This document shows positions 47,515-58,830 of a stretch of DNA of 64,000 nt, piece after piece (position 1 is the stretch's first letter; each line of letters begins with the position of its first letter). Source of the DNA: Diphasiastrum complanatum (lineage: Eukaryota > Streptophyta > Lycopodiopsida > Lycopodiales > Lycopodiaceae); NCBI GenBank assembly GCA_029204225.1, contig CM055093.1, positions 45,306,338 to 45,370,337 of the forward strand, read 5' to 3'. A program made the position numbers and the translations under genes. The notes beneath the pieces are model-generated. The model was not told where the DNA came from and made no database searches. It was given only the letters and a program-made list of their open reading frames with translations.

Positions 47515-48158
47515 TGTGAAAGATTCAACTAGTTTCATCACATTCTGCAATATTTTCATATTTGGCATATTGAGACCAAAACTTGTTTTAGACTTAGAGG
47601 TTGACTTTTCAAAGTTCATTAGTCTAACTTTTATTTGAATGGACACTTTTTGAAAGTGTGGAAAAGTTAGAATGTGAGTAGATTCAATTTGAATAGTTGG
47701 GTACATTCAATCTAGACCCAAAATTAGTAGGGTTAGCATTTTGGTGGAAAAGCCAAGTGGCCAAATAGGACTTGGACCTGTTATAAAAGGATGTAACTTG
47801 TGGAGAGAGCAATCTTCTCTCTTCTCTATCTCATTTCATGCTTATACATGGTTCTCTTGGGTTCTACTATCCATTGGTGCACTATCTTGGTGATTGCTTG
47901 CAATTCTATGTGTAGAATGATCTATATTTGTTATTTTTGAATCCACACTTGTGAAATATAGTAGCTTGTTGGTTTTGTATGGACAACAACAGTGCATAAT
48001 CATTTCATTCAATTTTGATCAAGTTCTATTGGTGTTTGCATCTCGATTTGTGTGTAGATGCTGATTTTTCTACAGTGGTGAGATTGGTAGTGTATTTCTC
48101 TTTCTAACCAAAGATCATTCAAGTAGATTGGATCTTTAAGGATCTGAAATCTTTCACA
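47515..48158 (+). mobile_element. LTR 1 of the N-O-P copia array
   Basis: TGTGAAAG to CTTTCACA, 644 bp, ends perfectly inverted to each other and abutting the primer site. TATA box TTATAAAAGG at 47781. Nearly identical to the LTRs at 52707 and 58831. Confidence 0.92.
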
Positions 48159-48170
48159 TGGTATCAGAGC
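48159..48170 (+). promoter_or_regulatory. Primer binding site of N
   Basis: TGGTATCAGAGC directly at the LTR end. About 590 bases of non-coding leader follow before gag. Confidence 0.92.
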
Positions 48171-48758
48171 TTGTGTTTCAGGTTATGAAGGAGGAAATCA
48201 GATCTATCAATGATTTGGTGAAGATATCAAGTCTAGAGCATGCTAGAGAGGATTCTACACCAAAATCAGATTTTTTGCTTTTGTAGATTGGATCTTTTGT
48301 AGATCAACACACTAAATAGATTAATATAGTTGCTCAACTCCAATTTTTGAATTCACATACTGGATTTGGCCTATTTTTGGATCATTGGATCAGCCTAAGT
48401 GGTGGCTTATGGATTGCATATCAAATTTTCAGCATTTGCATGTAGATTTGGAATAGTCAATTTTTTGTGATTTTGTCAAAACCCTAATTTTCATTGGATC
48501 TCTAGATAGTGAGGTTATTGGACTTCATTTGAGTGTGTTTCAATCTTAGTAAGAGGCAAATGTCATTAGATTGAGGGTAGATCATAGGTTGATCAAGATT
48601 CCATAATTCTATGTGTTGATTTGCTTCGATAAGTGCTAAAAGAGAATTTGTGAGATAGTTTCAAATCTTGGTGATTTCTTTTGAAAGCTTTTGTTGTTGC
48701 TCATATGAGTTTTTTGTGCATTGAAGCATGTTGAAAGAGAAGATCAGGTCATTGCTAC

Positions 48759-49600
48759 ATGGCAACCTCAATTGGAGTCATGTTGGAAGCCAATGATAGG
48801 CTTACCTCAAATAACTATTCATTGTGGAAAGTGAGGATGGATTCACTTTTTGAGATGAATGATGTTTTGGATATTGTTGTAGGTTTGGAGGAGATACCAA
48901 TAACACAACAAGATCAAGTGAGGTATGACAAGAGGGCCAAAAAGGCTCTACACATGATAAAGATGAATGCTACCAATGAACTTCTCAAGGAAGTTGGTAA
49001 GTGCACATCATCTTTGGAAGTTTGGAATTCATTGAAGAAGCTTTATGAATCCAAGTCTACTTCTAGAGTGTTGACTTAATAAGGCAAATCTTTTCTTGTT
49101 TGCAAAAGAATGCAGAAAGTCCAAGTACTTTTATTTTGAGAATGAAAGCCTTGAATGATGAGTTAGCTTGCATAGATGAAAGCATTAAGGAAGGAGAGCT
49201 TATTCAAGTGATTCTTAATGGCTTGTTAGATGCTCATGCTAACATTGTTCAAAGTATTGCTATTCAAAAGACTTTGCCAAGTTTGATGGATCTTCAAGAG
49301 ATCTTGATCAATGAGGAATATAGGCTTTAAGCAAGAGGTGGATCTACATCGACACATCAAGAGGATGCTATGTTCACAAAGGGCAAATTCAAGGGCAAAA
49401 CCAAAAGTAAGTGGTCTAAAGGGCAAGATCGAGTGGATTCTTCTTCAAGTGGCAAAAAGAAGAATAGATCAAAGCTCAAGTGCTTCTATTGTGGCATCAA
49501 ATGATACTTTGCAATTGAGTGTTACAAGAAGACGAGAGATCAAGGAGACAAGCAAGGTAATCTTACTCTTGATGAGGATGGTTTTGATGTTTAAGATGCA
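48759..49600 (+). pseudogene. Copia gag (element N)
   Basis: MATSIGVMLEANDRLTSNNY, WKVRMDSLFEMNDVLDIVVG, LHMIKMNATNELLKEVG up to a stop at 49077 (VLT-stop, where O has LTLRREIF); then FSCLQKNAESPSTFILRMKA, LNGLLDAHANIVQSIAIQK to a stop at 49328; then the knuckle CFYCGIK-stop-YFAIEC, where Gly has become a stop and the His position is lost. Three stops and one frameshift against O's single stop. Confidence 0.85.
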
Positions 49601-49615
49601 AATGATGATGCTTTT

Positions 49616-50935
49616 GTGATGTTTTCATGTATGCTTGCTAATGATGGAGATCTAGATCCTTGGTGGATTGATAGTGGAGCAAGTTCACACATGACCTTTC
49701 ACATAGAGTACTTCACTTCTTTGTTGGCATATAGAGATGACAAGAGGGTGATCTACATGGCCAATGATGGTGAGTGTGCAATCAAAGGGATTGGAACAAC
49801 TTCTATTTCTCTCTATACAAATAGGAATGTTCATTTGGAGGATGTCTTGTTTATTCCATCTATTACCAAGAATTTGCTTAGTGTGAGTCAAATGCTATGT
49901 AAGGGCCTCAAGGTGGAGTTTGATGGAGATGCTTGTTTGATCAAAAGGAAGGATGTCTTGATTGGAAAAGGTAAAAGTCAAGGGAAGTTGTTCAAACTTG
50001 ATGCTTGTGTTATTGCTAACCAGGTTGGATGTGTTGCAAGGGAGCAAATTTCTATGCAAGAGGTTTGGCACAAAAGGATGGGACATCTCAACTTCAAGTC
50101 ATTGGAGGTAATGGCAAGGAAGAAGGTTGTGATTGGTCTTCCAAGTTTCTTAAGTAATGTCAAGCATGTTTGTGAGTCTTGTGCTTTGTCTAAGTCACAT
50201 AGAATACCTTATACTAGAACTATTTCTAGATCTTCAAAGCCTTTTCAACTTGTACATTCGGATATTCATGGATTTAGTAAAATTAGCAATAGTCGAGCTA
50301 AGATGTATGTAACATTCATTGATGATTTTAGTAGATTTTGTTGAATCTATCTACTAAAGAACAAGGTTGGAGTGTATGATGTCTTTGTCAAGCTCAAGAA
50401 TGCAAGGGAGAACCAATTTTTCACAAAGATCAAGTGCTTGAGAGGTGACAATGGTGGTGAGTACATATCTAACAAGTTCAAGGCCTTTTGTGATGAGCAT
50501 GGGATCAACAGGGAGTATACAACATCAAGGACCCCACAAAAAAATGGAGTGGCTGAAAAGAAGAATAGGACTTTATGTGAAAGTGCTAAAGCTGAGGTTA
50601 AGTGCTAATCTTGACAAACCATTTTGGGATCAAGCTTTGTTGTGTGCCAATTTCTTGTGCAATAGGTGGCCGAGTGCTATTTTGGATGGAAGGACACCTT
50701 TTGAGATGCTATTCAAGAGGAGGCCGAGTGTCAACTTTCTAAGAACCTTTGGATGCACATGCTATGTCAACATTACTCTTGATGATAGAACCAAGGAGGA
50801 TCCATCTTCAAGAAGAGGTATTTTTGTTGGATATAGTGAGGTGAGAAAAGCCTATAAGGTTTACAATCCTTCTACTAAGAAAGTGATTGTTGGTAGAGAT
50901 GTCATTTTTTATGAGGGGAACATTCCAAAGCATTA
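49616..50935 (+). pseudogene. Copia protease and integrase (element N)
   Basis: WWIDSGASSHMTF keeps the protease motif. VLFIPSITKNLLSVSQM, HKRMGHLNFKSLEVM and CESCALSKSH form the pre-integrase region. Integrase: VTFIDDFSRFC with the first Asp, then a TGA at 50342 in place of Trp; LRGDNGGEYISNKF (second Asp); NGVAEKKNRT (Glu). A frameshift near 50605 leads to LDKPFWDQALLCANFLCNRW and RGIFVGYSEVRKAYKVYNP. The coding sequence is interrupted at 50936 by a MITE. Confidence 0.88.
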
Positions 50936-51303
50936 GAGGAGTTCTAAATCCAAAAAAGACCCTTTGTAAAGATTCTTTTTATATTTTATCTCAATGTTTT
51001 CTTACACATGGAGCAATCAAAACACTCAAATTTGAAATCTACGTAACGTAACTTTTTGAGTCCACATTTTGATTCCACACTAAAAATGGCATAACTTTTT
51101 AGTGGTAAGTCCAAATTTAGCGGAGTTTGGTGCATTGGAAAGCACTCGACAAGGGATTTCCAATAATATGCTAGATGATATTCTTTTGAGACATGATTAA
51201 AAAGTTATGGCAAGTAAAAAGTATTAGTGATATAATATTCTAATAATATAAACTACATCTTGCACGAATTCTTAAAGGGTCTTTTTGGAGCTCAAAACTC
51301 CTC
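50936..51303. mobile_element. MITE with about 30-bp terminal inverted repeats
   Basis: 368 bp starting GAGGAGTTCTAAATCC and ending in its imperfect complement (GGAGCTCAAAACTCCTC); both ends continue with AAAAAGACCCTTT in inverted sense. Flanked by TA on each side (50934-50935, 51304-51305), the duplication expected of Tc1/mariner (Stowaway-like) MITEs. No coding capacity. It splits the integrase-RT linker of N. A related copy occupies 63407 onward. Confidence 0.8.
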
Positions 51304-51611
51304 TAATGGTGTCTTCAAACATGATTGATGGTAGAGTAGATGGATCTAACATTCTTGATGTTGATGAGAAGGATCCTACTTTGGATGGTGGTGATGATGG
51401 ACCTTCATCAAGTCAAAAGCCAAGGAGAACATCAAGAGAAAGACAAGTACCTTCAAGGCTCACAAATGATCAATAGGGCAAGCAAGTAGTTTCTGGAAAT
51501 TATGTTGCTTTTCTAACCTATTTGGATAAGCCTACAAGTGTAGATCAAGCAAGGAAAAAAGAGGACTGGATCCAAGCAATGGATCTTGAGTATCGATCTC
51601 TTATGAAGAGT
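51304..51611 (+). pseudogene. Integrase-RT linker and RT start (element N)
   Basis: Continues N after the MITE: an acidic linker (NILDVDEKDPTLDGGDDGPS), KPRRTSRERQVPSRLTND, a stop, then YVAFLTYLDKPTSVDQARKK and DWIQAMDLEYRSLMKSGT, which is the very start of copia RT. Homology to RT stops at about 51611. Confidence 0.8.
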
Positions 51612-52469
51612 GGAACATCTTTTGGAGGATCTTCTTGTGTAGGGGGACCTATGCAAGTGGATGGATGTTTTATTGCTGTAAAATCAAATATTGGATCTGG
51701 AAAACAAAGTTTGTTCAACTACTTTGATAACAAGTTGAAGATCAAGAGGTTGATCTCAAAGAACTTCAACTAGTCAAAACGGAAGTTGGCAATTTGGAGC
51801 TAGTCAAGAGCATCAAAGGAGAGGTAATTGGCAAAGATGTTATGGATATGTTTTTGCAGCATATTGAAGACTCAAGTATGGTCAAATTAGCAGCAAGGAA
51901 GTGTTGTTCAAGTTTACTTTACTTGTTCTATCTCATGTTTGAGCATTTTCATGTGGATGTGTGCAAATTGTCAAGATATGGTAAACCTAGCTACATTGAT
52001 GAGCATTGTTTTGATGTTGAATTTGTACTAGAATTATTGGGTGATTTTGTTGATGGAAATGAAGCTATTGGAGGCTCATTATGTCATTCATTCATGGTTA
52101 AGTCATCAAGGCTTGATGGTATCTTGTGGCAAGATGAAGATGGAGACTCATTTATGGAGTATCATGGCGGATACAAGGCAACAAAGGACAAAGAAGGAGG
52201 AGACATGCAAGCAAATGTTGATCACTCACATTTATTGTTTGTTTGCTGTATTTTTCCAAAGAGTTCAGAGTTGGAAGCTTGGTAGAATCATTTCACTTAC
52301 ATTCTATTTGATTCTTCATGTACTAGTCACATTTTGACATGTAAAATTGATGTAAGAAATAGTGAGCATCCCGAGTGGACATTATTCTCTATATCAATTA
52401 TGGTTGTTTCTATTTTGAGCATTACATGATCATAGAAAGGAGGTCTATTCTTAGGAAGATGATCATTCT
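51612..52469 (+). CDS. Foreign coding-like insert replacing the RT of N
   Basis: From 51612 the sequence is not RT. A first frame (to 51773) reads VDGCFIAVKSNIGSGKQSLF, faintly like a nucleotide-binding loop but lacking the canonical G at its start and S/T after K. An overlapping frame is open from 51731 to a stop at 52285, about 185 codons: VEDQEVDLKELQLVKTEVGN, DVMDMFLQHIEDSSMVKLAA, YGKPSYIDEHCFDVEFVLEL, GDSFMEYHGGYKATKDKEGG. The first listed Met-like start is a TTG at 51794; an ATG lies at 51841. The remaining 180 bases are non-coding. I do not recognise the protein. It may be a captured host gene fragment or part of another element. Confidence 0.4.
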
Positions 52470-52696
52470 TATGATGGATCAAAGTTCTATTGTCAAAAAG
52501 CTATGCTAGGAGAAAGCATATTGAGATACAATATCATTTTGTGAGGGAGCGAGTCATTGCAAAGGAGGTGGAGCTTCAACATGTGTCTTCAAGGGAATGT
52601 GTAGCTGATAGCTTCACCAAAGCATTGGAAAAAGACTTGTTCATGAAGCATAGGACTTCACTTGGAGTATTATCAAAGTCTATGCTAAAACTATTT
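52470..52696 (+). pseudogene. Copia RNase H C-terminus (element N)
   Basis: A decayed DQSSI stretch (about 52478), then after a frameshift RKHIEIQYHFVRERVIAKEV, ELQHVSSRECVADSFTKALE and FMKHRTSLGVL, the conserved end of copia pol. This restores homology after the foreign insert. Confidence 0.85.
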
Positions 52697-52706
52697 GAAG
52701 AGGGAG
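52697..52706 (+). promoter_or_regulatory. Polypurine tract of N
   Basis: GAAGAGGGAG directly before the LTR start; the same tract precedes the LTR at 58831. Confidence 0.88.
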
Positions 52707-53349
52707 TGTGAAAGATTCAACTAGTTTCATCACATTTTGCAATATTTTCATATTTGGCATATTGAGGCCAAAACTTGTTTTAGACTTAGAGGTTGACTTT
52801 TCAAAGTTCATTAGTCTAACTTTTATTTGAATGGACACTTTTTGAAAGTGTGGGAATGTTAGAATGCGAGTAGATTCAATTTGAATAGTTGGGTACATTG
52901 AATCTAGACCCAAAACTAGTAGGGTTAGCATTTTGGTGGGAAAGCCAAGTGGCCAAATAGGGTTTGGACCTGTTATAAACGGATGTAACTCGTGGAGAGA
53001 GCAATATTCTCTCTTCTCTATCTCATTTCATGCTTATACATGGTTCTCTTGGGTTCTACTATCCATTGGTGCACTATCTTGGTGATTGCTTGCAATTCTA
53101 TGTGTAGAATGATCTATATTTGTTATTTTTGAATCCACACTTGTGAAATATAGTAGCTTGTTGGTTTTGTACGGACAACAACAGTGCATAATCATTTCAT
53201 TCAAGTTTGATCAAGTTCTATTGGTGTTTGCATCTCGATTTGTGTGTAGATGCTGATTTTTCTACATTGGTGAGATTGGTAGTGTATTTCTCTTTCTAAC
53301 CAAAGATCATTCAAGTAGGTTGGATCTTAAGGATCTGAAATCTTTCACA
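52707..53349 (+). mobile_element. LTR 2, shared by N and O
   Basis: TGTGAAAG to CTTTCACA, 643 bp. It is preceded by the polypurine tract of N and followed directly by a primer site, so it serves as 3' LTR for N and 5' LTR for O. The TATA box has changed to TTATAAACGG (about 52974). Confidence 0.92.
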
Positions 53350-53361
53350 TGGTATCAGAGC
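53350..53361 (+). promoter_or_regulatory. Primer binding site of O
   Basis: TGGTATCAGAGC at the end of LTR 2; the following 580-base leader matches that of N. Confidence 0.92.
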
Positions 53362-53939
53362 TTGTGTTTCAGGTTATGAAGGAGGAAATCAAATCTATCA
53401 ATGATTTGGTGAAGATATCAAGTCTAGAGCATGCTAGAGAGGATTCTACACCAAAATCAGATTTTTTGCTTTTGTAGATTGGATCTTTTGTAGATCAAAA
53501 CACTAAATAAATCAATATAGTTGCTCAACTCCAATTTTTGAATTCACATACTGGATTTGGCCTATTTTTAAATCATTGGATCAGCCTAAGTGGTGGCTTA
53601 TGGATTGCATATCAAATTTTCAGCATTTGCATGTAGATTTGGAATAGTCAATTTTTTGTGATTTTGTCAAAACCCTAATTTTGATTGGATCTCTAGATAG
53701 TGAGGTTTCTGGACTTTATTTGAGTGTGTTTCAATCTTAGTAAGTGGCAAATGTCATTAGATTGAGGATAGTTCATAGGTTGATCAAGTCTATGTGTTGA
53801 TTTGCTTGGATAAGTGCTAGAAGAGAATTTGTGAGATAGTTTCAAATCTTGGTGATTTCTTTTGAAAGCTTCTGTTGTTGCTCATAGGAGTGTTTTGTGA
53901 ATTGAAGCTTGTTGAAAGAGAAGATCAGGTCATTGCTAC

Positions 53940-55487
53940 ATGGTAACCTCAATTGGAGTCATGTTGGAAGCCAATGATAGGCTTACCTCAAGTAACTATT
54001 CATTATGGAAAGTGAGGAGGGAGTCACTTCTTAAGATGAATGATGTTTTGGATATTGTTGTAGGTTTTGAGGAGAGACCAGCAACACAACAAGATCAAGT
54101 GAGGTATGAAAAGAGGGCCAAGAAGGCTCTACACATGAAAAAGATGAATGTTACCAATGAACTTCTCAAGGAAGTTGGTAAGTGCACATCATCTTTGGAA
54201 GCTTGGAATTCATTGAAGAAGCTTTATGAGTCCAAGTCTACTTCTAGAGTGTTGACTCTAAGAAGAGAAATCTTTTCTTGTTTGCAAAAGAATGAAGAAA
54301 GTCCAAATACTTTTGTTTTGATACTGAAAGCATTGAATGATGAGTTAGCTTGCATAGATGAAAGCATTAAGGAAGGAGAGCTTATTCAAGTGATTCTTAA
54401 TGGCTTGTTGGATGCTCATGCTAACATTGTTCAAAGTATTGCTATTCAATAGACTTTGCCAAGTTTGATGGATCTTCAAGAGATCTTGATCAATGAGGAA
54501 TATAGGCTTCAAGCAAGAGGTGGATCTACATTGACACTTCAAGAGGATGCTATGTTCACAAAGGGCAAAACCAAAAGTAAGTGGTCTAAAGGGCAAGATC
54601 AAGTGGATGCTTCTTCAAGTGGCAAAAAGAAGGATAGATCAAAGCTCAAGTGCTTCTATTGTGGCATCAAAGGACACTTTTCAAGTGAGTGCTACAAGAA
54701 GAAGAGAGATCAAGGAGACAAACAACGAAATCTTACTCTTGATGAGGATGGTTTTGATGTTCAAGTTGCAAATGATGATGCTTTTGTGATGTCTGCATGT
54801 TTGCTTGCTAATGATGGAGATCTAGATCCTTGGTGGATTGATACTGGAGCAAGTTCACACATGACCTTTCACAAAGAGTACTTCACTTCTTTGTTGGCAT
54901 ATGGAGATGACAAGAGGGTGATCTACATGGCCAATGATGGTGAGTGTGCAATCAAAGGGATTGGCACAGTTCCTATTTCTCCTTCTAGAAATAGGAATGT
55001 TCATTTGGAGGATGTCTTGTTTATTCCATCTATTACCAAGAATTTGCTTAGTGTGAGTCAAATGCTAAGTAAGGGCCTCAAGGTGGAGTTTGATGGAGAT
55101 GCTTGTTTGATCAAAAGGAAGGATGTCTTGATTGGAAAAGGTAAAAAGCAAGGGAAGTTGTTCAAACTTGAAGCTTGTGTTATCGCTAACCAAGTTGGAT
55201 GTATTGCAAGGGAGCAAATTTCTATTCAAGAGGTTTGGCACAAAAGGATGGGACATCTCAACTTCAAGTCATTGGAGGTAATGGCAAGGAAGAAGGTTGT
55301 GATTGGTCTTCCAAGTTTCTTAAGTAATTTCAAGCATGTTTGTGAGTCTTGTGTTGTGTCTAAGTCACATAGACTACCTTATACTAGATCTATTTCTAGA
55401 TCTACAAAGCCTTTTCAACTTGTACATTTGGATATTCATGCATTTACTACATTTAGCAAATGTGGAGCCAAGATGTATGTAACATTC
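53940..55487 (+). pseudogene. Copia gag-protease-integrase (element O), one stop
   Basis: A single frame runs from the gag ATG for more than 500 codons with one in-frame TAG at 54450 (after QSIAIQ, where N has Lys). Gag is full length (MVTSIGVMLEANDRLTSSNY to LQEILINEEYRLQARGG). The zinc knuckle CFYCGIKGHFSSEC is intact, as is the protease WWIDTGASSHMTF. VLFIPSITKNLLSVSQM, HKRMGHLNFKSL and CESCVVSKSH follow. Integrase begins (GAKMYVTFI) and then switches at 55488 into unrelated sequence, before the first catalytic Asp. RT is absent. Confidence 0.88.
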
Positions 55488-56603
55488 ATACCTACAATGG
55501 TTGATCAGCCAAACAAAGACCTAAGAAGCAGGCGAAGCAGTTAGAAAAACTAAAGAAGAAGATCCAAGAAGCTGAGGAGGAAAAGACAAAAAAAAAAACT
55601 TAAGCAACAGATGAGCCAGATCAACCTTGATCAAAAGAAACTCTCTGGAGCAATGATAGTTGAATCCCCTTGTATGAAGCCCAAAGAGATCCAAAAGTAA
55701 TGCATCAAAAGAAAGAGCTGCAGAATAGAAAGATAAAGACAACCATGAACCTGCAAAATAAAGTGAACCCCTCACCCAACAAATGGTGGTCAAAGCTCGC
55801 CATTGCAAGAGTCCAAGACTGCAATTAAAGAACTATCAGTTCCTTCACCCTTTCACTAAGCCTTCATCATGTTTCCTTACCGTTACCAAACCGACCATCC
55901 AAATCTGTTCCTACCACCAATTTTTGATGAGTCCATCCCCTTGAGACTGATAATCAAAGTTTGTGCAACCTGTAGATTGAAGGTTTCAACTTGAGACTGA
56001 AACTTCAACTGAGAGAAGAACCATGGAAACACCCAGAAGTGAATGGAGGATACAGACCTCCCAGAAGATAGAATCTGCCAAGAAACCAACGATGAAACCG
56101 TCAATGACAGATACAAGTGACAAAACAAAGAGACACATGGAAAGCACTCGAGCATGCAAGTTGTGAAACTGCTGGGAGCTCTCCAAAATTTTGAGAATGT
56201 CAACCAATTGTAGCAATAAGATATTCTGGTTAAATTGCAACAATCTGTGAAAACAGTTTTTTGATAAAGACTGGCGACAATAAGCACTTGGTTTTATATA
56301 AGCGAATGAGGATCTATGCTTTTCCAAGTGACAGTTGAAAATGCCAATGCAAAGCGGAGTGACATCGTCCAATATGAGTTGCAGTGGGTCCTGCAACACA
56401 TTAGGGGTGGGATGATGTTGGCTGATTTTGACGAATTCCCAAGTTACTCGGACAGAACAACTCAAGAGCACCTCTGACCTTAGACCGAGGAGGTCTCTGA
56501 GAAGACGAGACGAACGAAGACTGAGAGCCGAGAAATGCTAGTTAGGAATGACAAGCAAGAACTGTGTAAGCCTCATGGTGAATCCTGAAAGATGGAATGG
56601 CCA
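55488..56603 (+). pseudogene. Gypsy-like extra-ORF tail fused to copia O
   Basis: After the chimeric junction a charged coiled-coil stretch is visible (KQLEKLKKKIQEAEEEKTKK, then past an A run LKQQMSQINLDQKKLSGAMI). It is comparable in type to the coils next to gypsy LTRs at 14.0 and 29.9 kb. The frame closes near 55690. The remaining 900 bases have no clear coding; long minus-strand frames here are taken as chance. An LTR-like region follows. Confidence 0.45.
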
Positions 56604-56965
56604 TGTAGGAACTAGTATTTTTAGGCAAATGTATTAAATGCAAGTAGACCCCTCTTAAAGAAAGTAGAGTGAGCCACCTTTTGATAGTGACCTCTAGTAG
56701 AGAGCATTATTCCAGTTGTAATTTGTGAAATGTGAAAATTCCACTAGGATGCCACCTAAGGAGCTCTCTTGCTTATTTAAGAGACTCCCTCTTTGAGTAG
56801 AGGAGCTTTTTGCATTGTATCTACTCCATGCTTAATAAGAAGATTTTCCATGAGTTTGATGCTACACTAAGCTCCTTGATCATAATAGTTTGCTTGAGTG
56901 ATGTCCCTATGATCATGCCCTTCCATTCATATTGTGTGTGGTTGTGGATTTCGAGTGGAGTAGCA
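56604..56965 (+). mobile_element. LTR fragment, gypsy type, in O
   Basis: Starts at TGTAGGAACTAG (tentative) and contains GCTTATTTAAGAGACTCCC (TATA-like, about 56771) and CCATGAGTTTGATGCTAC. From 56672 it matches 60531-60825 closely, then diverges at about 56965, so U5 is missing here. Confidence 0.5.
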
Positions 56966-57639
56966 AGTTGTACCCTATCACGAAAATCTCAGGCAAAGTG
57001 TGACTCTGTTTGATGGTTGTGCCAATGCCGCTCGATCATATCTCTAGAAGTCCAATTCATGTGAGTATTGAGACCATGTATGGTCTTTTTGTGGCTCCGT
57101 GTATGACTAAATTCTTAAGGAGATTTTTTTTTTTGCTTTTTTGGTAAAGGAAGTTGATATAACAAATGTTGAAGCAGTAGCAATTTATGTGATTTTCTTT
57201 GTTGATGTGTTTGGTAGTTGAGGAGTATATCAAGAGGAAATGTGAATGTGTTGAACGTTTGCTTTCATGTATTTCATTCAATTTTGCATTTAATTTATTT
57301 TGCTCATCATTTGCAATTGATGTGCCCCTGTTCCTTGTCACAAAGCTGCATAGTCATTTGTGGGAAGACATGCAAACAATGCATGATTGGAGGAGAAAGC
57401 AGTGAAAGAGTAGGAGGAGAGAGAAGCTATTGATGGCTGCCACAAGATCGGGAGTGGCGTGTGAACTAATATCTCTTCCTTTCTCATTCCTCACATTGAT
57501 GTGCAACACAAGGCTATGCATTCAAGATGATTGATGAAACTCATGTTACATGAGTGAAGCTTGTCACCAGATCCATTTTTGTAAGACATTTCTCCTTCAT
57601 TTTTACCTTATTCTGATTCATGGTAGTAATAGATTGTTA
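56966..57639. other. No gene seen
   Basis: No domain recognised; frames such as 57199-57433 have no homologous feature I can name. A short T run at 57125. Confidence 0.3.
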
Positions 57640-57725
57640 GATTTATATTTATTTAGGACTAAAAATGATAGATGAGAGAGAGAGAGTGTGTGTGTTTATG
57701 AGCATGTTCAGCATTTTACATTGAT

Positions 57726-57757
<32 letters not shown>

Positions 57758-57822
57758 TAATGGGGGGGGGAGAGAAGAGGGAAGAAGTGTGTATGTGTTG
57801 TGTCTTGCATTTTGAATTTAAG

Positions 57823-57905
<83 letters not shown>

Positions 57906-57984
57906 TTGCATTATGCATTATTTTAGGGTATTTAAGAGTGATAAATAAATGGCGTTTGATAGAAAATCTATATTAGATTTATAA

Positions 57985-58037
<53 letters not shown>

Positions 58038-58227
58038 CAGAGAGAGAGAGAGAGAGAGAGTGTGTGTGTGTGTGATTTGATTAAGATTTAGGGTAGTAGA
58101 TGAATAGATTGTGTGTGTGTATGTGTGTGTTTAACATTTTGCATTGATTTAAAATTTAAGATGAGAGAGAAAGAGAGAGAGGGGGGGAGGAAGTGTGTAT
58201 GTGTTGTGTTTTGTATTTTGAATTTAA

Positions 58228-58272
<45 letters not shown>

Positions 58273-58367
58273 ATGTGTGTGTGTGTGTGTGTTTTGTACT
58301 ATGCATTAGTTTAGGGTATTTAACAGATAAATAAATAGCGTTTGATAAAACCATTTTACTAGATTTA

Positions 58368-58439
<72 letters not shown>

Positions 58440-58524
58440 GTGTGTGTGTGAGTGTGTTTTGATTAAGATTTAGAGTAGTAGATGACTAGATAGTGGTTGA
58501 TGGTAATTGTGTGTTTGATTTGTA

Positions 58525-58590
<66 letters not shown>

Positions 58591-58650
58591 GAGCAAGCAT
58601 AAAATGAGAGAATGTGAGGTAGATTAGAAGAATTTGCTTATAATAAAGGT
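57640..58650. repeat. Compound microsatellite array with about 400-bp higher-order unit
   Basis: GA, TA and GT runs alternate with conserved unique blocks. The blocks recur: CATTTTRCATTGATTTAAAA at 57712 and 58135, GTGTGTATGTGTTGTGT at 57788 and 58193, TTTAGGGTATTT at 57922 and 58310, GTTTGATA at 57954 and 58338, and GATTAAGATTTAG.GTAGTAGATGA at 58079 and 58464. Two units of roughly 385-400 bp are thus present, the longest pure GA run exceeding 60 bp. Confidence 0.85.
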
Positions 58651-58705
58651 TCAATTGTGTAATACAGTGTTATTCTTTAATTGCTTGTGCATGTGACAAA
58701 AATAT

Positions 58706-58830
58706 ATGTGTCTTCAAGGGAATGTGTAGCTGATAGCTTCGCCAAAGCATTGGAAAAGACTTGTTTATGAAGCATAGGACTTCACTTGGAGTATTATCAA
58801 AGTCTATGCTAAAACTATTTGAAGAGGGAG
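58706..58830 (+). pseudogene. Copia RNase H tail and polypurine tract before LTR 3
   Basis: Matches 52575-52706 of N (VSSRECVADSFAKALEK) with a one-base deletion that shifts the frame, then GAAGAGGGAG (58821-58830). It begins abruptly beside the microsatellite array. Confidence 0.85.

Noticed and set aside
51641-51700. Possible Walker A loop (SNIGSGKQSL) suggesting a nucleoside-kinase-like protein
   Set aside because: The first Gly and the Ser/Thr after Lys are absent and no second kinase motif follows, so a function is not assigned.
55521-56471. Three sizeable minus-strand ORFs (95-161 codons)
   Set aside because: No motif, no support from the second copy (60.05-60.53 kb keeps only part of one), and they oppose the coil reading on the plus strand.
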